From: Gordonia mangrovi
GTDB taxonomy: Bacteria > Actinomycetota > Actinomycetes > Mycobacteriales > Mycobacteriaceae
Reading direction: 5' to 3'
Length of the DNA: 64,000 nucleotides
Assembly (NCBI RefSeq): GCF_024734075.1
Contig: NZ_CP102850.1
Coordinates: 2,232,001 to 2,296,000 of the forward strand
In this document: one piece after another, positions 8,039 through 18,022 of the stretch
Layout: the number at the start of each line of letters is the position of its first letter
Position numbering within the stretch: the first letter of the stretch is position 1
Made by a program: the position numbers and the translations under genes
Notes under the pieces: model-generated
The model's input: the letters and a program-made list of their open reading frames with translations, nothing else
What the model was told of the DNA's origin: nothing
Database searches by the model: none

Positions 8039-8436
8039 GCGCCGCAGCTCGACGTGCCGCAGTCGTCCGCGGGGTCGTCGGCCGGCACCGCGGCGGCGGC
8101 GCGGACACCATAGGCACTGACGATCCCGACGACGAACATCGCGGCGATCAAGCCGACCACGGCGAACACCAGCGACCAGTAGCCGCCCACCCCGAGGGTC
8201 AAGATGCCGGCGAGCACGAGGATGCCCGCGGCGGCCAGCTCACCCGGGGCGGCCACCCGGTTCGCGACGGCAAACGCCTGATCGGAGCGCATGGTGGCGT
8301 CGGCACGAACGCCCACCCACCGATTACGTCGCAGCCGGCCGGTGATGCCCATCGCGCCCACCACGAGCCACATCGCGGCCAGCGCGAAGACGATGACGGC
8401 GGCGACAACAAGCAGGACGTTCACAGCGACAACCAT
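7993..8436 (-). CDS. SdpI-family membrane protein with Cys-rich tail
   Basis: This 147-residue protein has three to four membrane segments (about 4-28, 68-85, 88-108). The SdpI-family loop is visible ([24 protein letters not shown], about 37-60). SdpI is the immunity/signalling protein of Bacillus cannibalism; actinobacterial homologues are uncharacterised. The C-terminus carries an unusual cluster, [15 protein letters not shown], with spacing C-x4-C-x2-C-x5-C, which could bind metal or a redox partner. It is divergent from leuS by about 150 bases and overlaps the SBF transporter. Rv0039c, a small membrane protein, lies at the same place in Mycobacterium. Confidence 0.75.
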   Translation of the reverse strand: MVVAVNVLLVVAAVIVFALAAMWLVVGAMGITGRLRRNRWVGVRADATMRSDQAFAVANRVAAPGELAAAGILVLAGILTLGVGGYWSLVFAVVGLIAAMFVVGIVSAYGVRAAAAVPADDPADDCGTSSCGACSLRGACSNESAQA

Positions 8437-8588
8437 ACGACCGACGGTCGGAGCAGCACGAATCGTTGTTGGTGAGCCGCCTTACCACCGTGCGGGACCC
8501 GCCCGTGGAGCGGGCGCGGCGGGGACGGTGCGCCGACGACCCGACTCCCCGCGGCAGCCCATCGTTGCGGACGATTTACGCTGGTCGG

Positions 8589-11468
<2,880 letters not shown>

Positions 11469-11506
11469 TCGCCGCCCGCCCGGCCGTGCGGCCGGCTCTC
11501 GTCGAT

Positions 11507-11568
11507 CCGCGCACCCGTCGCGCTGCCGCGCACGTCGCGACGTGCGCGCGTGCGTGGCTGGTGCGCGG
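11507..11568. repeat. Nested palindrome, copy 1
   Basis: A perfect 22-base palindrome (11527-11548, core GCACGTCGCGACGTGC) sits inside an outer pair of arms, CCGCGCACC (11507-11515) and GGTGCGCGG (11560-11568). It lies between the stop of leuS and the stop of the minus-strand AbiEi-like gene. The same 22-base palindrome with the same kind of outer arms recurs at 12550-12619. It may also act as a bidirectional terminator. Confidence 0.75.
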
Positions 11569-11581
11569 TTGCTGTCCTCGC

Positions 11582-12544
11582 TCAGGCGGCGGCCAGGTGG
11601 AGGCGGGTGAGCCAGTCGCGGATCAGGCCGACGACACGCCCCTGCTCGAGGTCCTTCCAGGTCCAGCGGATCACCATGATCCCCATCTTCCGCAGCTTGT
11701 CCTCCCGTTCCTTCTCTCGCTTCATCGCGTCGAAGGGTGTCTCGCCGGGCTTGAGGTGTTTCCGGTACTTCACATCTCCGTCGAACTCCCCGACGAGCAG
11801 ACCGTCCCAGTCGTAATCGGTTCGCGCGACCAGCTTTCCGTTGCCGTCGTGGAACTCGTGCTGCAGGCGCGGGACCGGGAGCCCGGCTTCGATCATCTGC
11901 GCACGTCCCCAGGACTCGCCGGGATTCTCGGCGGCGCCGTCGGCGTGATGCAGTGCGCGGCGTGCCTGGGCAATGCCGGGACGTCGACGCTGCAGCATCG
12001 TCGACATCATCGTGCGGTCGGCGCCCTGGCGAAGCGCGGCGTCGAACACGGCCAGCGCACCGGCGAAGCCCATCGATGTGGTGCACGCGATGTCGACGGC
12101 GGTGCGTTCCAGCGAGGTGACCCGAACGCCGTCGACCAGAACGACCTCACTCGGTTTGAGTTCGCCGACATGTGCGTGTCGTGTCGCGCTGCGGTGGCCG
12201 CCGGACTTCGATCCGGTCGTGACGTGGACACGGCGAAGGTTCGGTTTCAGCATGGGCAGATCGTGGAGGGCGGCTGCGGACTGATGGCTCAGGGTGTGTT
12301 CCGGTTCGGTGGTCGCCAGGACGGCGATCGCCTTCAGGCGATGGAGCTGTTCGGGTGTGCGTTCGGCGGCCGGTGCCGAGACGCCGGGAATCAGGTGAAC
12401 GAGGTCGTTGCGCCGGTGTGCATGGGTGAGTTCCGTGTCGGTGTAGCCGGCGGCGAGGGCCGCGGCGCGGTGGACGAGGCCATGACGATCAGTGGGAAAT
12501 GCAGTCACGCCTCTTGGACGCAGCCCGGCCGCGACACGTTCCAT
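11582..12544 (-). CDS. AbiEi-like antitoxin / endonuclease-fold protein
   Basis: From the ATG at 12544 this is 320 residues. A GTG at 12580 lies inside a palindrome and is a poor start; a GTG at 12508 is also possible. The N-terminal part (FPTDRHGLVHRAAALAAGYTD, then HLIPGVSAP) is the winged-helix start of type IV toxin-antitoxin AbiEi-family proteins. The middle is alpha-helical. The C-terminal 90 residues carry D-Y-D-W...GEFDGDVKY...EKEREDKLRKMGIMVIRWTW, the core layout of DUF559/Vsr-like nucleases (PD-(D/E)xK). Such proteins are numerous in actinobacteria and uncharacterised. No AbiEii-type nucleotidyltransferase toxin is next to it. Palindrome copies flank it. Confidence 0.7.
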   Translation of the reverse strand: MERVAAGLRPRGVTAFPTDRHGLVHRAAALAAGYTDTELTHAHRRNDLVHLIPGVSAPAAERTPEQLHRLKAIAVLATTEPEHTLSHQSAAALHDLPMLKPNLRRVHVTTGSKSGGHRSATRHAHVGELKPSEVVLVDGVRVTSLERTAVDIACTTSMGFAGALAVFDAALRQGADRTMMSTMLQRRRPGIAQARRALHHADGAAENPGESWGRAQMIEAGLPVPRLQHEFHDGNGKLVARTDYDWDGLLVGEFDGDVKYRKHLKPGETPFDAMKREKEREDKLRKMGIMVIRWTWKDLEQGRVVGLIRDWLTRLHLAAA

Positions 12545-12549
12545 CCACG

Positions 12550-12619
12550 GCAACTGCGCACTCGCTGCGACCTCGCGCACGTCGCGACGTGCGCGGCAAC
12601 GGAGCGGGTGCGCGGTTGC
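12550..12619. repeat. Nested palindrome, copy 2
   Basis: The 22-base palindrome at 12574-12595 is identical to that at 11527-11548. Outer arms GCAACTGCGCACTCGCT (12550-12566) and AGCGGGTGCGCGGTTGC (12603-12619) pair at 15 of 17 positions. It starts six bases from the likely start codon of the AbiEi-like gene and seven bases past the stop of the TfoX-like gene, so it could terminate the latter and influence the former. Confidence 0.75.
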
Positions 12620-12625
12620 GGGCCG

Positions 12626-12958
12626 CTACTTTGGCGGGAGCTTGCGCGCGTAGTCGGAGCCGAGGGTGACCCAGCGCTGCAGCTGGCGCTCGGTGCGGAT
12701 GCCGTCATCGGAGACCCGTAACCAGCCGCGTGCCTCGCGGCCGGACATGATCATCGGCTCGGTGTGGTCGAACTCCAGCAGTGACTCGGTCTCTTCCGGT
12801 GCGACACGCACCATGATGCCGCCCTGTCCGCTGGCCGCGAGGGCCATGTTGCCGTTGATCAGGAAGGCGAGGCCACCGAACATCGACCGTTCGTCGACCC
12901 CGCATTCCGTCGCGAGCATCCCGCGAATGCGATAGGCGAGATCGAGGTCGTACGTCAC
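12626..12958 (-). CDS. TfoX N-terminal domain protein
   Basis: This 110-residue protein consists only of the TfoX/Sxy N-terminal domain: SMFGGLAFLINGNMALAASGQGGIMVRV (about 25-53) and MSGREARGWLRVSDDG (about 71-86) match the family pattern. TfoX regulates competence in Haemophilus and Vibrio; standalone actinobacterial versions have no known role. The start is GTG without a clear ribosome site. It is divergent from the acyl-CoA dehydrogenase by 84 bases. Confidence 0.85.
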   Translation of the reverse strand: MTYDLDLAYRIRGMLATECGVDERSMFGGLAFLINGNMALAASGQGGIMVRVAPEETESLLEFDHTEPMIMSGREARGWLRVSDDGIRTERQLQRWVTLGSDYARKLPPK

Positions 12959-13018
12959 GCGTACGAGCCTAAGTCCTCAACGACGGTTGCAAAAGAACCG
13001 CGCGGGGTTGGAAAAGAA

Positions 13019-13034
13019 CTTACTCCTCAGTAAG
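13019..13034 (+). promoter_or_regulatory. Inverted repeat operator upstream of the FadE23-like gene
   Basis: CTTACT-CCTC-AGTAAG has perfect 6-base arms around a 4-base spacer and lies 8 bases before the ATG at 13043. Its size and position suit a TetR- or GntR-type repressor site. It does not match the KstR pattern. The cognate regulator is not evident in the window. Confidence 0.5.
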
Positions 13035-13042
13035 ATGTGCCC

Positions 13043-14236
13043 ATGGCGATCAACCTGGAGCTCCCGAAGAAGTTCGATTCGACGGTCGAGCGCACCCACA
13101 TGGCGGCGGAGCACATCTTCCGTCCGATCTCCCGCAAGTACGACAAGGCCGAGCACGAGTATCCGACCGAGCTCGATGAGCTGGGCAAACTCGCCAAACA
13201 GTCGCGAGCGCAGGAGCGGGAGTCCGACGGTCAATCGGCAGCGACCGACGAGCCTTCGGAGAACGGCCCGAACATGCGCGCCCTCATCTCCGCTCGCGAG
13301 ATGAGCTGGGGCGACGTCGGCCTGCTGCTGTCGATTCCGGGCCAGGGACTCGGTAACGCCGCGATCGCCGCGGTCGCCACCGATGAACAGCTCGAGAAGT
13401 TCTCCGGGGTGTGGGCGGCGATGGCCATCACCGAACCCAGCTTCGGCTCGGATTCGGCCGCGGTGTCGACGACGGCCACCCGCGACGGCGACGACTACCT
13501 GATCAACGGCGAGAAGATCTTCGTGACCGCCGGTTCCCGCGCCGACCACGTGGTGGTGTGGGCGACGATCGACAAGAGTGCCGGCCGGGCCGCCATCAAG
13601 AGCTTTGTCGTGCCGATGACCACCGAGGGCGTCACTGTCGCCCGCCTCGAGCACAAACTCGGCATCAAGTCGTCGGACACCGCGGTGATCCGCTTCGAGA
13701 ACGCCCGCGTTCCCGCCGACAACCTCTTGGGTTCGCCGGAGGTGGACACCAAGAAGGCCTTCGGCGGGGTCATGCAGACCTTCGACAACACCCGCCCGGT
13801 CGTCGCGGCCATGGCGATCGGTTTGGGACGTGCCGCGCTCGAAGAACTGCGACGCATGCTGGAGGAAGCCGGCCACGAGATCGACTACGACAAGTCGGCC
13901 GCTGCCCAGCATGCGTCGGTCTGCGAGTTCATCCGCCTCGAATCCGACTGGGAGGCATCGTGGTTGCACACACTGCGCGCAGCCTGGATGGCCGACAACC
14001 AGCAACCGAACTCGGCCGAGGCATCGATGTCGAAGGCCAAGGCCGGTCGCACCGTCACCGACATCACCAACAAGGCGGTGGAAGTCGGTGCCACCGCCGG
14101 CTTCTCCGAGACGATGCTGCTGGAGAAGTGGGCGCGCGACGCCAAGATCCTCGACATTTTCGAAGGTACCCAGCAGATTCAGCAGTTGATCATTGCGCGG
14201 CGGGTGTTGGGGAAGTCGAGTGCGGATCTGACGTAG
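13043..14236 (+). CDS. Acyl-CoA dehydrogenase, FadE23-like
   Basis: This 397-residue flavoprotein of the acyl-CoA dehydrogenase family catalyses alpha,beta-dehydrogenation of acyl-CoA. The ATG at 13043 gives MAINLELP, the start I recall for Mycobacterium FadE23; a GTG two codons earlier is less likely. Visible signatures are AMAITEPSFGSDSAAVSTTA (flavin/substrate loop, about 131-150), GEKIFVTAGSRADHVVVWA and the C-terminal KILDIFEGTQQIQQLIIARRVLG. The N-terminal helical domain has a low-complexity insertion (QERESDGQSAATDEPSEN). In M. tuberculosis fadE23 is next to fadE24; no partner is present here. The substrate is unknown. Confidence 0.85.
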   Translation: MAINLELPKKFDSTVERTHMAAEHIFRPISRKYDKAEHEYPTELDELGKLAKQSRAQERESDGQSAATDEPSENGPNMRALISAREMSWGDVGLLLSIPGQGLGNAAIAAVATDEQLEKFSGVWAAMAITEPSFGSDSAAVSTTATRDGDDYLINGEKIFVTAGSRADHVVVWATIDKSAGRAAIKSFVVPMTTEGVTVARLEHKLGIKSSDTAVIRFENARVPADNLLGSPEVDTKKAFGGVMQTFDNTRPVVAAMAIGLGRAALEELRRMLEEAGHEIDYDKSAAAQHASVCEFIRLESDWEASWLHTLRAAWMADNQQPNSAEASMSKAKAGRTVTDITNKAVEVGATAGFSETMLLEKWARDAKILDIFEGTQQIQQLIIARRVLGKSSADLT

Positions 14237-14237
14237 A

Positions 14238-14804
14238 TCAGTCGCGTTTCACCTCATACCGCAGCAGCACGATTCCGCCCGGGAAGGTGCGGTTCTCCAC
14301 CAGCCGCAGTGGAATCCAGGACGGTAGCGTCGGGAAGAACCGGAGGCCGCCGCCGACAGCGGTGGGCGCAACCAGCAGGCGGAACTCGTCGACCAGTCCG
14401 GCCTGGATGATCGGTGCCGCCAGGGTCGCGCCGGCCACCTCCATCTGGCCATCGGTCTCGGCCTTCAGCTTCGTCACCACCTCGACCGGGTCGCCGCGTT
14501 CGAGGCGGGAGTTCCAGGCGACGGACTCGAGGGTCTGTGAGAACACGACTTTGGGCATGTCACGCCACACCTGGGCGAAGTCGGTGGTGATCGGGCCGGC
14601 GGCCGGGTCCTGGTCGGCGGTTGGCCAGTACGCGGACATCAGTTCGTAGAGCCGCCGCCCGTACAGGGACAGGGCGGTCTCCCGTTCGAAGTCATTCCAG
14701 TACTGATGCAGTTCGTCACTTGGTTCGGACCAGTCGATGCTGCCTTGTGCGTCGGCGATGTAGCCGTCCACCGAGACGTTGAAGCCGTAAACGAGTGTGC
14801 CCAT
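14238..14804 (-). CDS. RibD C-terminal / dihydrofolate reductase-like protein
   Basis: This 188-residue protein starts at the ATG giving MGTLVYGFNVSVDGYIAD, the N-terminus of the RibD_C/DHFR-like fold; the longer frame upstream is non-coding. Further marks are DFAQVWRDMPKVVFSQTLESVAWNSRL, the central VAGATLAAPIIQAGLVDEFRL and VAPTAVGGGLRFFP. Homologues are NAD(P)H-dependent reductases of unknown substrate. It follows the alpha/beta hydrolase by 40 bases on the same strand and is probably the last gene of the maleate-isomerase operon, though such genes are also common as independent units. Confidence 0.8.
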   Translation of the reverse strand: MGTLVYGFNVSVDGYIADAQGSIDWSEPSDELHQYWNDFERETALSLYGRRLYELMSAYWPTADQDPAAGPITTDFAQVWRDMPKVVFSQTLESVAWNSRLERGDPVEVVTKLKAETDGQMEVAGATLAAPIIQAGLVDEFRLLVAPTAVGGGLRFFPTLPSWIPLRLVENRTFPGGIVLLRYEVKRD

Positions 14805-14844
14805 GTAGGTAAGACTGCACCGGATGGCAGAACTCATCGGGGCT

Positions 14845-16092
14845 TCAGCCGAACCGCTCTGCCAACCACCCTCCGATCTCGGCTGCAGCGAGGCTGGCCC
14901 CGGTCGGCGCACCGTCTCGGATCGGCCCACCGAAGTGGGTACCCTCGACGCGGACGTGGTTGACATCATCCGCGCCGAGGGCGGTCACCAGCTCCACCGC
15001 ATCCTCGGGGAAGCAGGCCTGGTCGCCGGTCAGTTCGATGAACAGCGTCGGTACCTGCACTCCGGGGGCGCAGCGGAGGAAGCCTGCGTTGCTGGACAGA
15101 CCCGACCACGTCGAGAGCCACGCCTCCGGTGTGGCGAGTCGGCCGAAGCCGACGAGTCCGTAGTCGGTGAGGTCGGGGCGACGGCCGAACAGCGACCCGT
15201 ACGGGCGGTCGTTCGGGCTCAGCGACAGGTCGACGAAGCGGAGGTCGGCGTCGGTGCGGTAGATGGTCATGATCCGCGGTGCCAACGACGCACGGCGATC
15301 GGCCGGATCGCCGGAGACCTTGAATTGTTTACGTGCATGGCCGGATTCGGCGACGAGTTCGCGAGCGACGGCGTCGATGCGCGCCACCCGGGCGCGCTGC
15401 GCCGTGCGGTAGCGCTCGATGAAATCCGCAGAGTAGGAGGATGATTCGGGCGGTTCGGCGAACCCGTTGGACGGGTCGAACGGGTTGAGTGACGGGTTCA
15501 CACTCAGCGGGTCGTTCTCATCGCTCACCGACGGATCGATGAGTCGCAGCAGCAGCTGTCCCTGGCCGGGATGCGGGGCCAGAAAGATCGCGCCATCGGG
15601 AACGGGCATGTCGGCACCGGCGAGGTCGATCGGACGTCCGGCCGGCGTGGCCGTCAGACGATCATCCGGGGCACGCCCGGCTTGCTCGTGATAGAACGCG
15701 AACAACGCGCCACCGCCCGAATGTCCCAGTGTGAGAACCGAGCCGAAGTCGCTGTCGCGGAGAAAGACCTGACCTGCCGCGACATCGAGCAGGGCCTGCT
15801 CATGAACGAGGTTCAGGTCATTGTTCACCGAACGCGTGCCCTGCGTCCACACCGCGAAGCCGCGCGCCAGCAGTTCGGGTACCAACACGTGATGGGTCAG
15901 GTCCTGGCGGGGATGCATCAGCGCGACCACCGTCGACGCGCCGGGAACCGTGCGCAGCACCCCGGTGACCTTCGCGCCGTCGGCCGTCGACAACTCGTGC
16001 ACCGACGTCGCCGTGTTCGCGGGCTGCTCGGCGGACTCGATGTAGCGGCCCGCGCCGAGGCGGGTTGTGTCGGGAGGGATCGAGATGCTCAT
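14845..16092 (-). CDS. Alpha/beta hydrolase
   Basis: This is a 415-residue soluble hydrolase with no signal peptide. The nucleophile elbow GHSGGG places Ser125. A late strand with FIELTGDQACFPED should provide the acid, and VEGTHFGG the catalytic His. It is longer than a minimal alpha/beta hydrolase, with an inserted lid of about 120 residues (NPFDPSNGFAEPPESSSYSADF). The start codon overlaps the stop of the 86-aa gene (ATGA), implying translational coupling. In this operon it may hydrolyse an ester, amide or C-C bond of a ring-cleavage intermediate upstream of maleate; this is inferred from position only. Confidence 0.75.
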   Translation of the reverse strand: MSISIPPDTTRLGAGRYIESAEQPANTATSVHELSTADGAKVTGVLRTVPGASTVVALMHPRQDLTHHVLVPELLARGFAVWTQGTRSVNNDLNLVHEQALLDVAAGQVFLRDSDFGSVLTLGHSGGGALFAFYHEQAGRAPDDRLTATPAGRPIDLAGADMPVPDGAIFLAPHPGQGQLLLRLIDPSVSDENDPLSVNPSLNPFDPSNGFAEPPESSSYSADFIERYRTAQRARVARIDAVARELVAESGHARKQFKVSGDPADRRASLAPRIMTIYRTDADLRFVDLSLSPNDRPYGSLFGRRPDLTDYGLVGFGRLATPEAWLSTWSGLSSNAGFLRCAPGVQVPTLFIELTGDQACFPEDAVELVTALGADDVNHVRVEGTHFGGPIRDGAPTGASLAAAEIGGWLAERFG

Positions 16093-16349
16093 CGGCCCGC
16101 CACATCGGCCGGTTCAACCCGGAGCGCATCCTTGTCCCACTGCGTGATCCGAGAATCGAGCAGCCCGGCCACGCTGCTGTACCAGACCGCGTGCCGGCAC
16201 CCGGTCGCGCGGCGGTCGATCATGATGGCGTCATCGGCGGTGATGCGGAAATACGGTCCAACGTGATCCACCGTGACCTCCGGGTCCTCCCCGGCGACGG
16301 CAGCGACGGGCTTGTTCTCGGGTACATCCAGGACGAACAGTGTGGTCAT
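16089..16349 (-). CDS. Conserved-context hypothetical protein, 86 aa
   Basis: This small soluble protein (MTTLFVLDVPENKPVAAVAG...) is joined by ATGA overlaps both to the VOC gene upstream and to the hydrolase downstream. The overlaps show it is a genuine translated unit although it is short. I see a beta-rich N-terminus, a VDHVGPYFRI strand and one Cys with a nearby His (TGCRHAVWY). No known domain is recognised. It could be a small accessory subunit or stabiliser of a neighbouring enzyme, but that is speculation. Confidence 0.6.
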   Translation of the reverse strand: MTTLFVLDVPENKPVAAVAGEDPEVTVDHVGPYFRITADDAIMIDRRATGCRHAVWYSSVAGLLDSRITQWDKDALRVEPADVAGR

Positions 16350-16993
16350 CGAACCGACACCGCCTCGCGCGCATCCTGATCTTCTTGCCACTGCGCCGCT
16401 CGCTCGACGATGCGCTCCGCCTTGCGCGCCAGCAATGCCGCCATGCTCGGGTTCGGTTGCGACACCACGTCGATCAGGGCGTCGATGGTGAGATTGGCGT
16501 CGAGATCCTCCTGCGGCGTCACCGGCCGCATCGCCCGGGTTACCTCGATCATGTAGCCGTTCGGGTCGTGGGTGTAGATCGATTCGATCGTCTCGTGTTG
16601 GATCTGCATCTCCACCGGCCAATCGCTGCCGTCGAGACGACGGCGATACTCCAGCAGGTCCTCCTCACTGTCGACGTGAATCGCCAGATGGCGGGACCGG
16701 ATGAACCAGATCGGTACGTCCTCGGCGAACCGCGAATACGAATCACCCTGCGGACCACCGTCGAACGGTTCGAGTCCGAAATAGTAGAAGAACGCGAGCC
16801 GGTCGTCGTTGCCGATGTCGAAGAAGAAGTGGATGAAGTCGGGGTGCTTGTCCGGTCCCCAGCCGGCGGCGCAGATCGAGTGGACCACCGGGAAGCCGAG
16901 CACGTCGCGGTAGAACCGCACCGTCGCGGCCGGATCGAAGGTCGGGTAGGCGACGTGGTCGACGCCGCGGACTTTGTGGGCGAGTTCGGTCAT
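16346..16993 (-). CDS. VOC-superfamily (glyoxalase/extradiol dioxygenase fold) enzyme
   Basis: This 215-residue protein opens with GVDHVAYPTFDPAATVRFYRDVLGF, the first beta-alpha-beta module of the vicinal oxygen chelate fold with a likely metal ligand at His13. A second module contains RHLAIHVDSEEDL and ends YTHDPNGYMIEVTRA, which would supply another His and a Glu ligand. A 50-residue helical tail follows. VOC members include extradiol ring-cleaving dioxygenases, glyoxalases and isomerases, so the reaction is open. It starts 27 bases after the maleate isomerase stop and is ATGA-coupled to the 86-aa gene. Context suggests a role in ring cleavage or processing of a diacid intermediate. Confidence 0.8.
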   Translation of the reverse strand: MTELAHKVRGVDHVAYPTFDPAATVRFYRDVLGFPVVHSICAAGWGPDKHPDFIHFFFDIGNDDRLAFFYYFGLEPFDGGPQGDSYSRFAEDVPIWFIRSRHLAIHVDSEEDLLEYRRRLDGSDWPVEMQIQHETIESIYTHDPNGYMIEVTRAMRPVTPQEDLDANLTIDALIDVVSQPNPSMAALLARKAERIVERAAQWQEDQDAREAVSVR

Positions 16994-17020
16994 GATGATT
17001 CCTTTGGTTACGCAGGGGGG

Positions 17021-17776
17021 TCAGGCAGGCACGGACGCCAGGTCGGCGCGCAGCAGACTGCCGGCACCGTCGATCGAGGCGGACAGGCCGAGGCCCCGCA
17101 GAATGCTGTAGGCACCGGCGGTGGCCGCTGACAGCACCGGGATGCCGAACTCGCGTTCCGCGTCGTCGATCAGGGGGAGCGACGGCATCTGCACACAGCA
17201 CGACAGCACCAGTGCGTCGACGTCGGTGAGGTCGAGCGATCGGGCCGCGTCCATCACCCGGTCGCCGGGAATGCAGCCGACCTCGGCGTTGTCGGCGACC
17301 TCCAGGGCCCGCCAGTCGACGACGGTGAAGTCCTCGGCCTCCAGATAGGCGACGACCTTCTCGGCGAGTGGCCGCATATACGGCGTGACGATGGCGATCC
17401 GCTTCGCATCCATCGCCCGCAACGCCTCCACCAGGGCACCGGCGCTGGAGCGGATGATCGCGTCGGAGCCACCGGTCGCCAGTTGTTCGGCGACAGCGCC
17501 CTCGACGCGCTGGTGCTCACCCGGGCCGCCGACCATGAGCGCCACCAGGCACGCGTAGAGGATCGCGTCGGGTGACGCGTCGGCGATCTCCATGACGCAG
17601 CGTTCGCGCTGCGCATTCATCGCCGCGAGTTCCTCGGCCGACACCTGATGCATCCGCATCCGGGTCGAGTGGAAGGAGAACGCGGAGACCGGATGGCGGC
17701 TCAGCAGCGCCGGCATCTCGGTCTCCACGGTGACGTTCGAACTCGGCACCACAAGGCCGATGCGATGGACACCCAT
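17021..17776 (-). CDS. maiA: Maleate cis-trans isomerase
   Basis: This 251-residue protein of the Asp/Glu racemase superfamily isomerises maleate to fumarate. The ATG at 17776 is preceded by AAAGGA and gives MGVHRIGLVVPSSNVTVETEMPAL; the frame before it is non-coding. The stretches FHSTRMRMHQVSAEELAAM, LYACLVALM, RSSAGALVEALRAMDAKRIA and VVDWRALEVADN agree closely with my memory of Serratia MaiA. The two catalytic cysteines correspond to Cys76 and Cys194 (LSCCVQM). MaiA is the last step of pathways that pass through maleamate and maleate, such as nicotinate degradation. It heads the minus-strand arm of the island, behind a strong-looking promoter. Confidence 0.88.
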   Translation of the reverse strand: MGVHRIGLVVPSSNVTVETEMPALLSRHPVSAFSFHSTRMRMHQVSAEELAAMNAQRERCVMEIADASPDAILYACLVALMVGGPGEHQRVEGAVAEQLATGGSDAIIRSSAGALVEALRAMDAKRIAIVTPYMRPLAEKVVAYLEAEDFTVVDWRALEVADNAEVGCIPGDRVMDAARSLDLTDVDALVLSCCVQMPSLPLIDDAEREFGIPVLSAATAGAYSILRGLGLSASIDGAGSLLRADLASVPA

Positions 17777-17826
17777 GTGTCTGTGGTCCTTTCGATCTCG
17801 GCCGATGAAGGGGCCGCTCGACGCCA

Positions 17827-17840
17827 CGTTGACGTCAACG
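17827..17840. promoter_or_regulatory. Perfect 14-bp palindrome, operator of the maiA promoter
   Basis: CGTTGACGTCAACG is a perfect palindrome a few bases downstream of the predicted -10 of the maiA promoter, so a bound protein would block initiation. Its half GTTGACGT resembles the half GTTGGCGT of the second inverted repeat at 17966-17991, suggesting one regulator for both arms. Confidence 0.55.
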
Positions 17841-17843
17841 ACA

Positions 17844-17872
17844 ATTATTCGACGCAAACGAAAATACGTCAA
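17844..17872 (-). promoter_or_regulatory. Predicted sigma70-type promoter of the maiA operon
   Basis: On the minus strand TTGACG (17867-17872) is followed after exactly 17 bases by AATAAT (17844-17849). The start of maiA lies about 70 bases further on. Confidence 0.6.
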
Positions 17873-17952
17873 GCGTGTGGCGCAACCCGTCTTGAACTGG
17901 GCAAACAGCCGAGACGCGGGCACAATCGGGTGACCGGACTCACATCGAGGCC

Positions 17953-17981
17953 TTGACAGGGAGTCGTTGGCGTCGAATACT
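17953..17981 (+). promoter_or_regulatory. Predicted sigma70-type promoter of the hyuAB operon
   Basis: A consensus -35 TTGACA (17953-17958) is followed after exactly 17 bases by AATACT (17976-17981). The hyuA ATG lies 41 bases downstream behind AAAGGAG. Confidence 0.6.
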
Positions 17982-17991
17982 CAACGCCAAC
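17966..17991. promoter_or_regulatory. Inverted repeat overlapping the hyuAB -10 box
   Basis: GTTGGCGT and ACGCCAAC form perfect 8-base arms with a 10-base spacer that contains the predicted -10 box. This is a classic repressor arrangement. The nearest candidate regulator is the TetR gene at the end of the plus-strand arm. Confidence 0.6.
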
Positions 17992-18022
17992 GTCAATCCA
18001 GCTGACAAAGGAGTACCTGGCC

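Noticed and set aside
8437-8588. Possible T-box leader upstream of leuS
   Set aside because: I found no T-box core sequence or terminator/antiterminator pair, only a short GC-rich hairpin.
11582-12544. Complete AbiE toxin-antitoxin pair
   Set aside because: No nucleotidyltransferase toxin gene (AbiEii) is adjacent. The protein instead carries a nuclease-like C-domain, so a two-gene toxin system is not supported.
17021-17776. Hydantoin racemase, suggested by the nearby hydantoinase genes
   Set aside because: The family is the same, but PSSN...ETEMP, the FHSTRMRM stretch and CVQM match maleate isomerase much better than hydantoin racemase.
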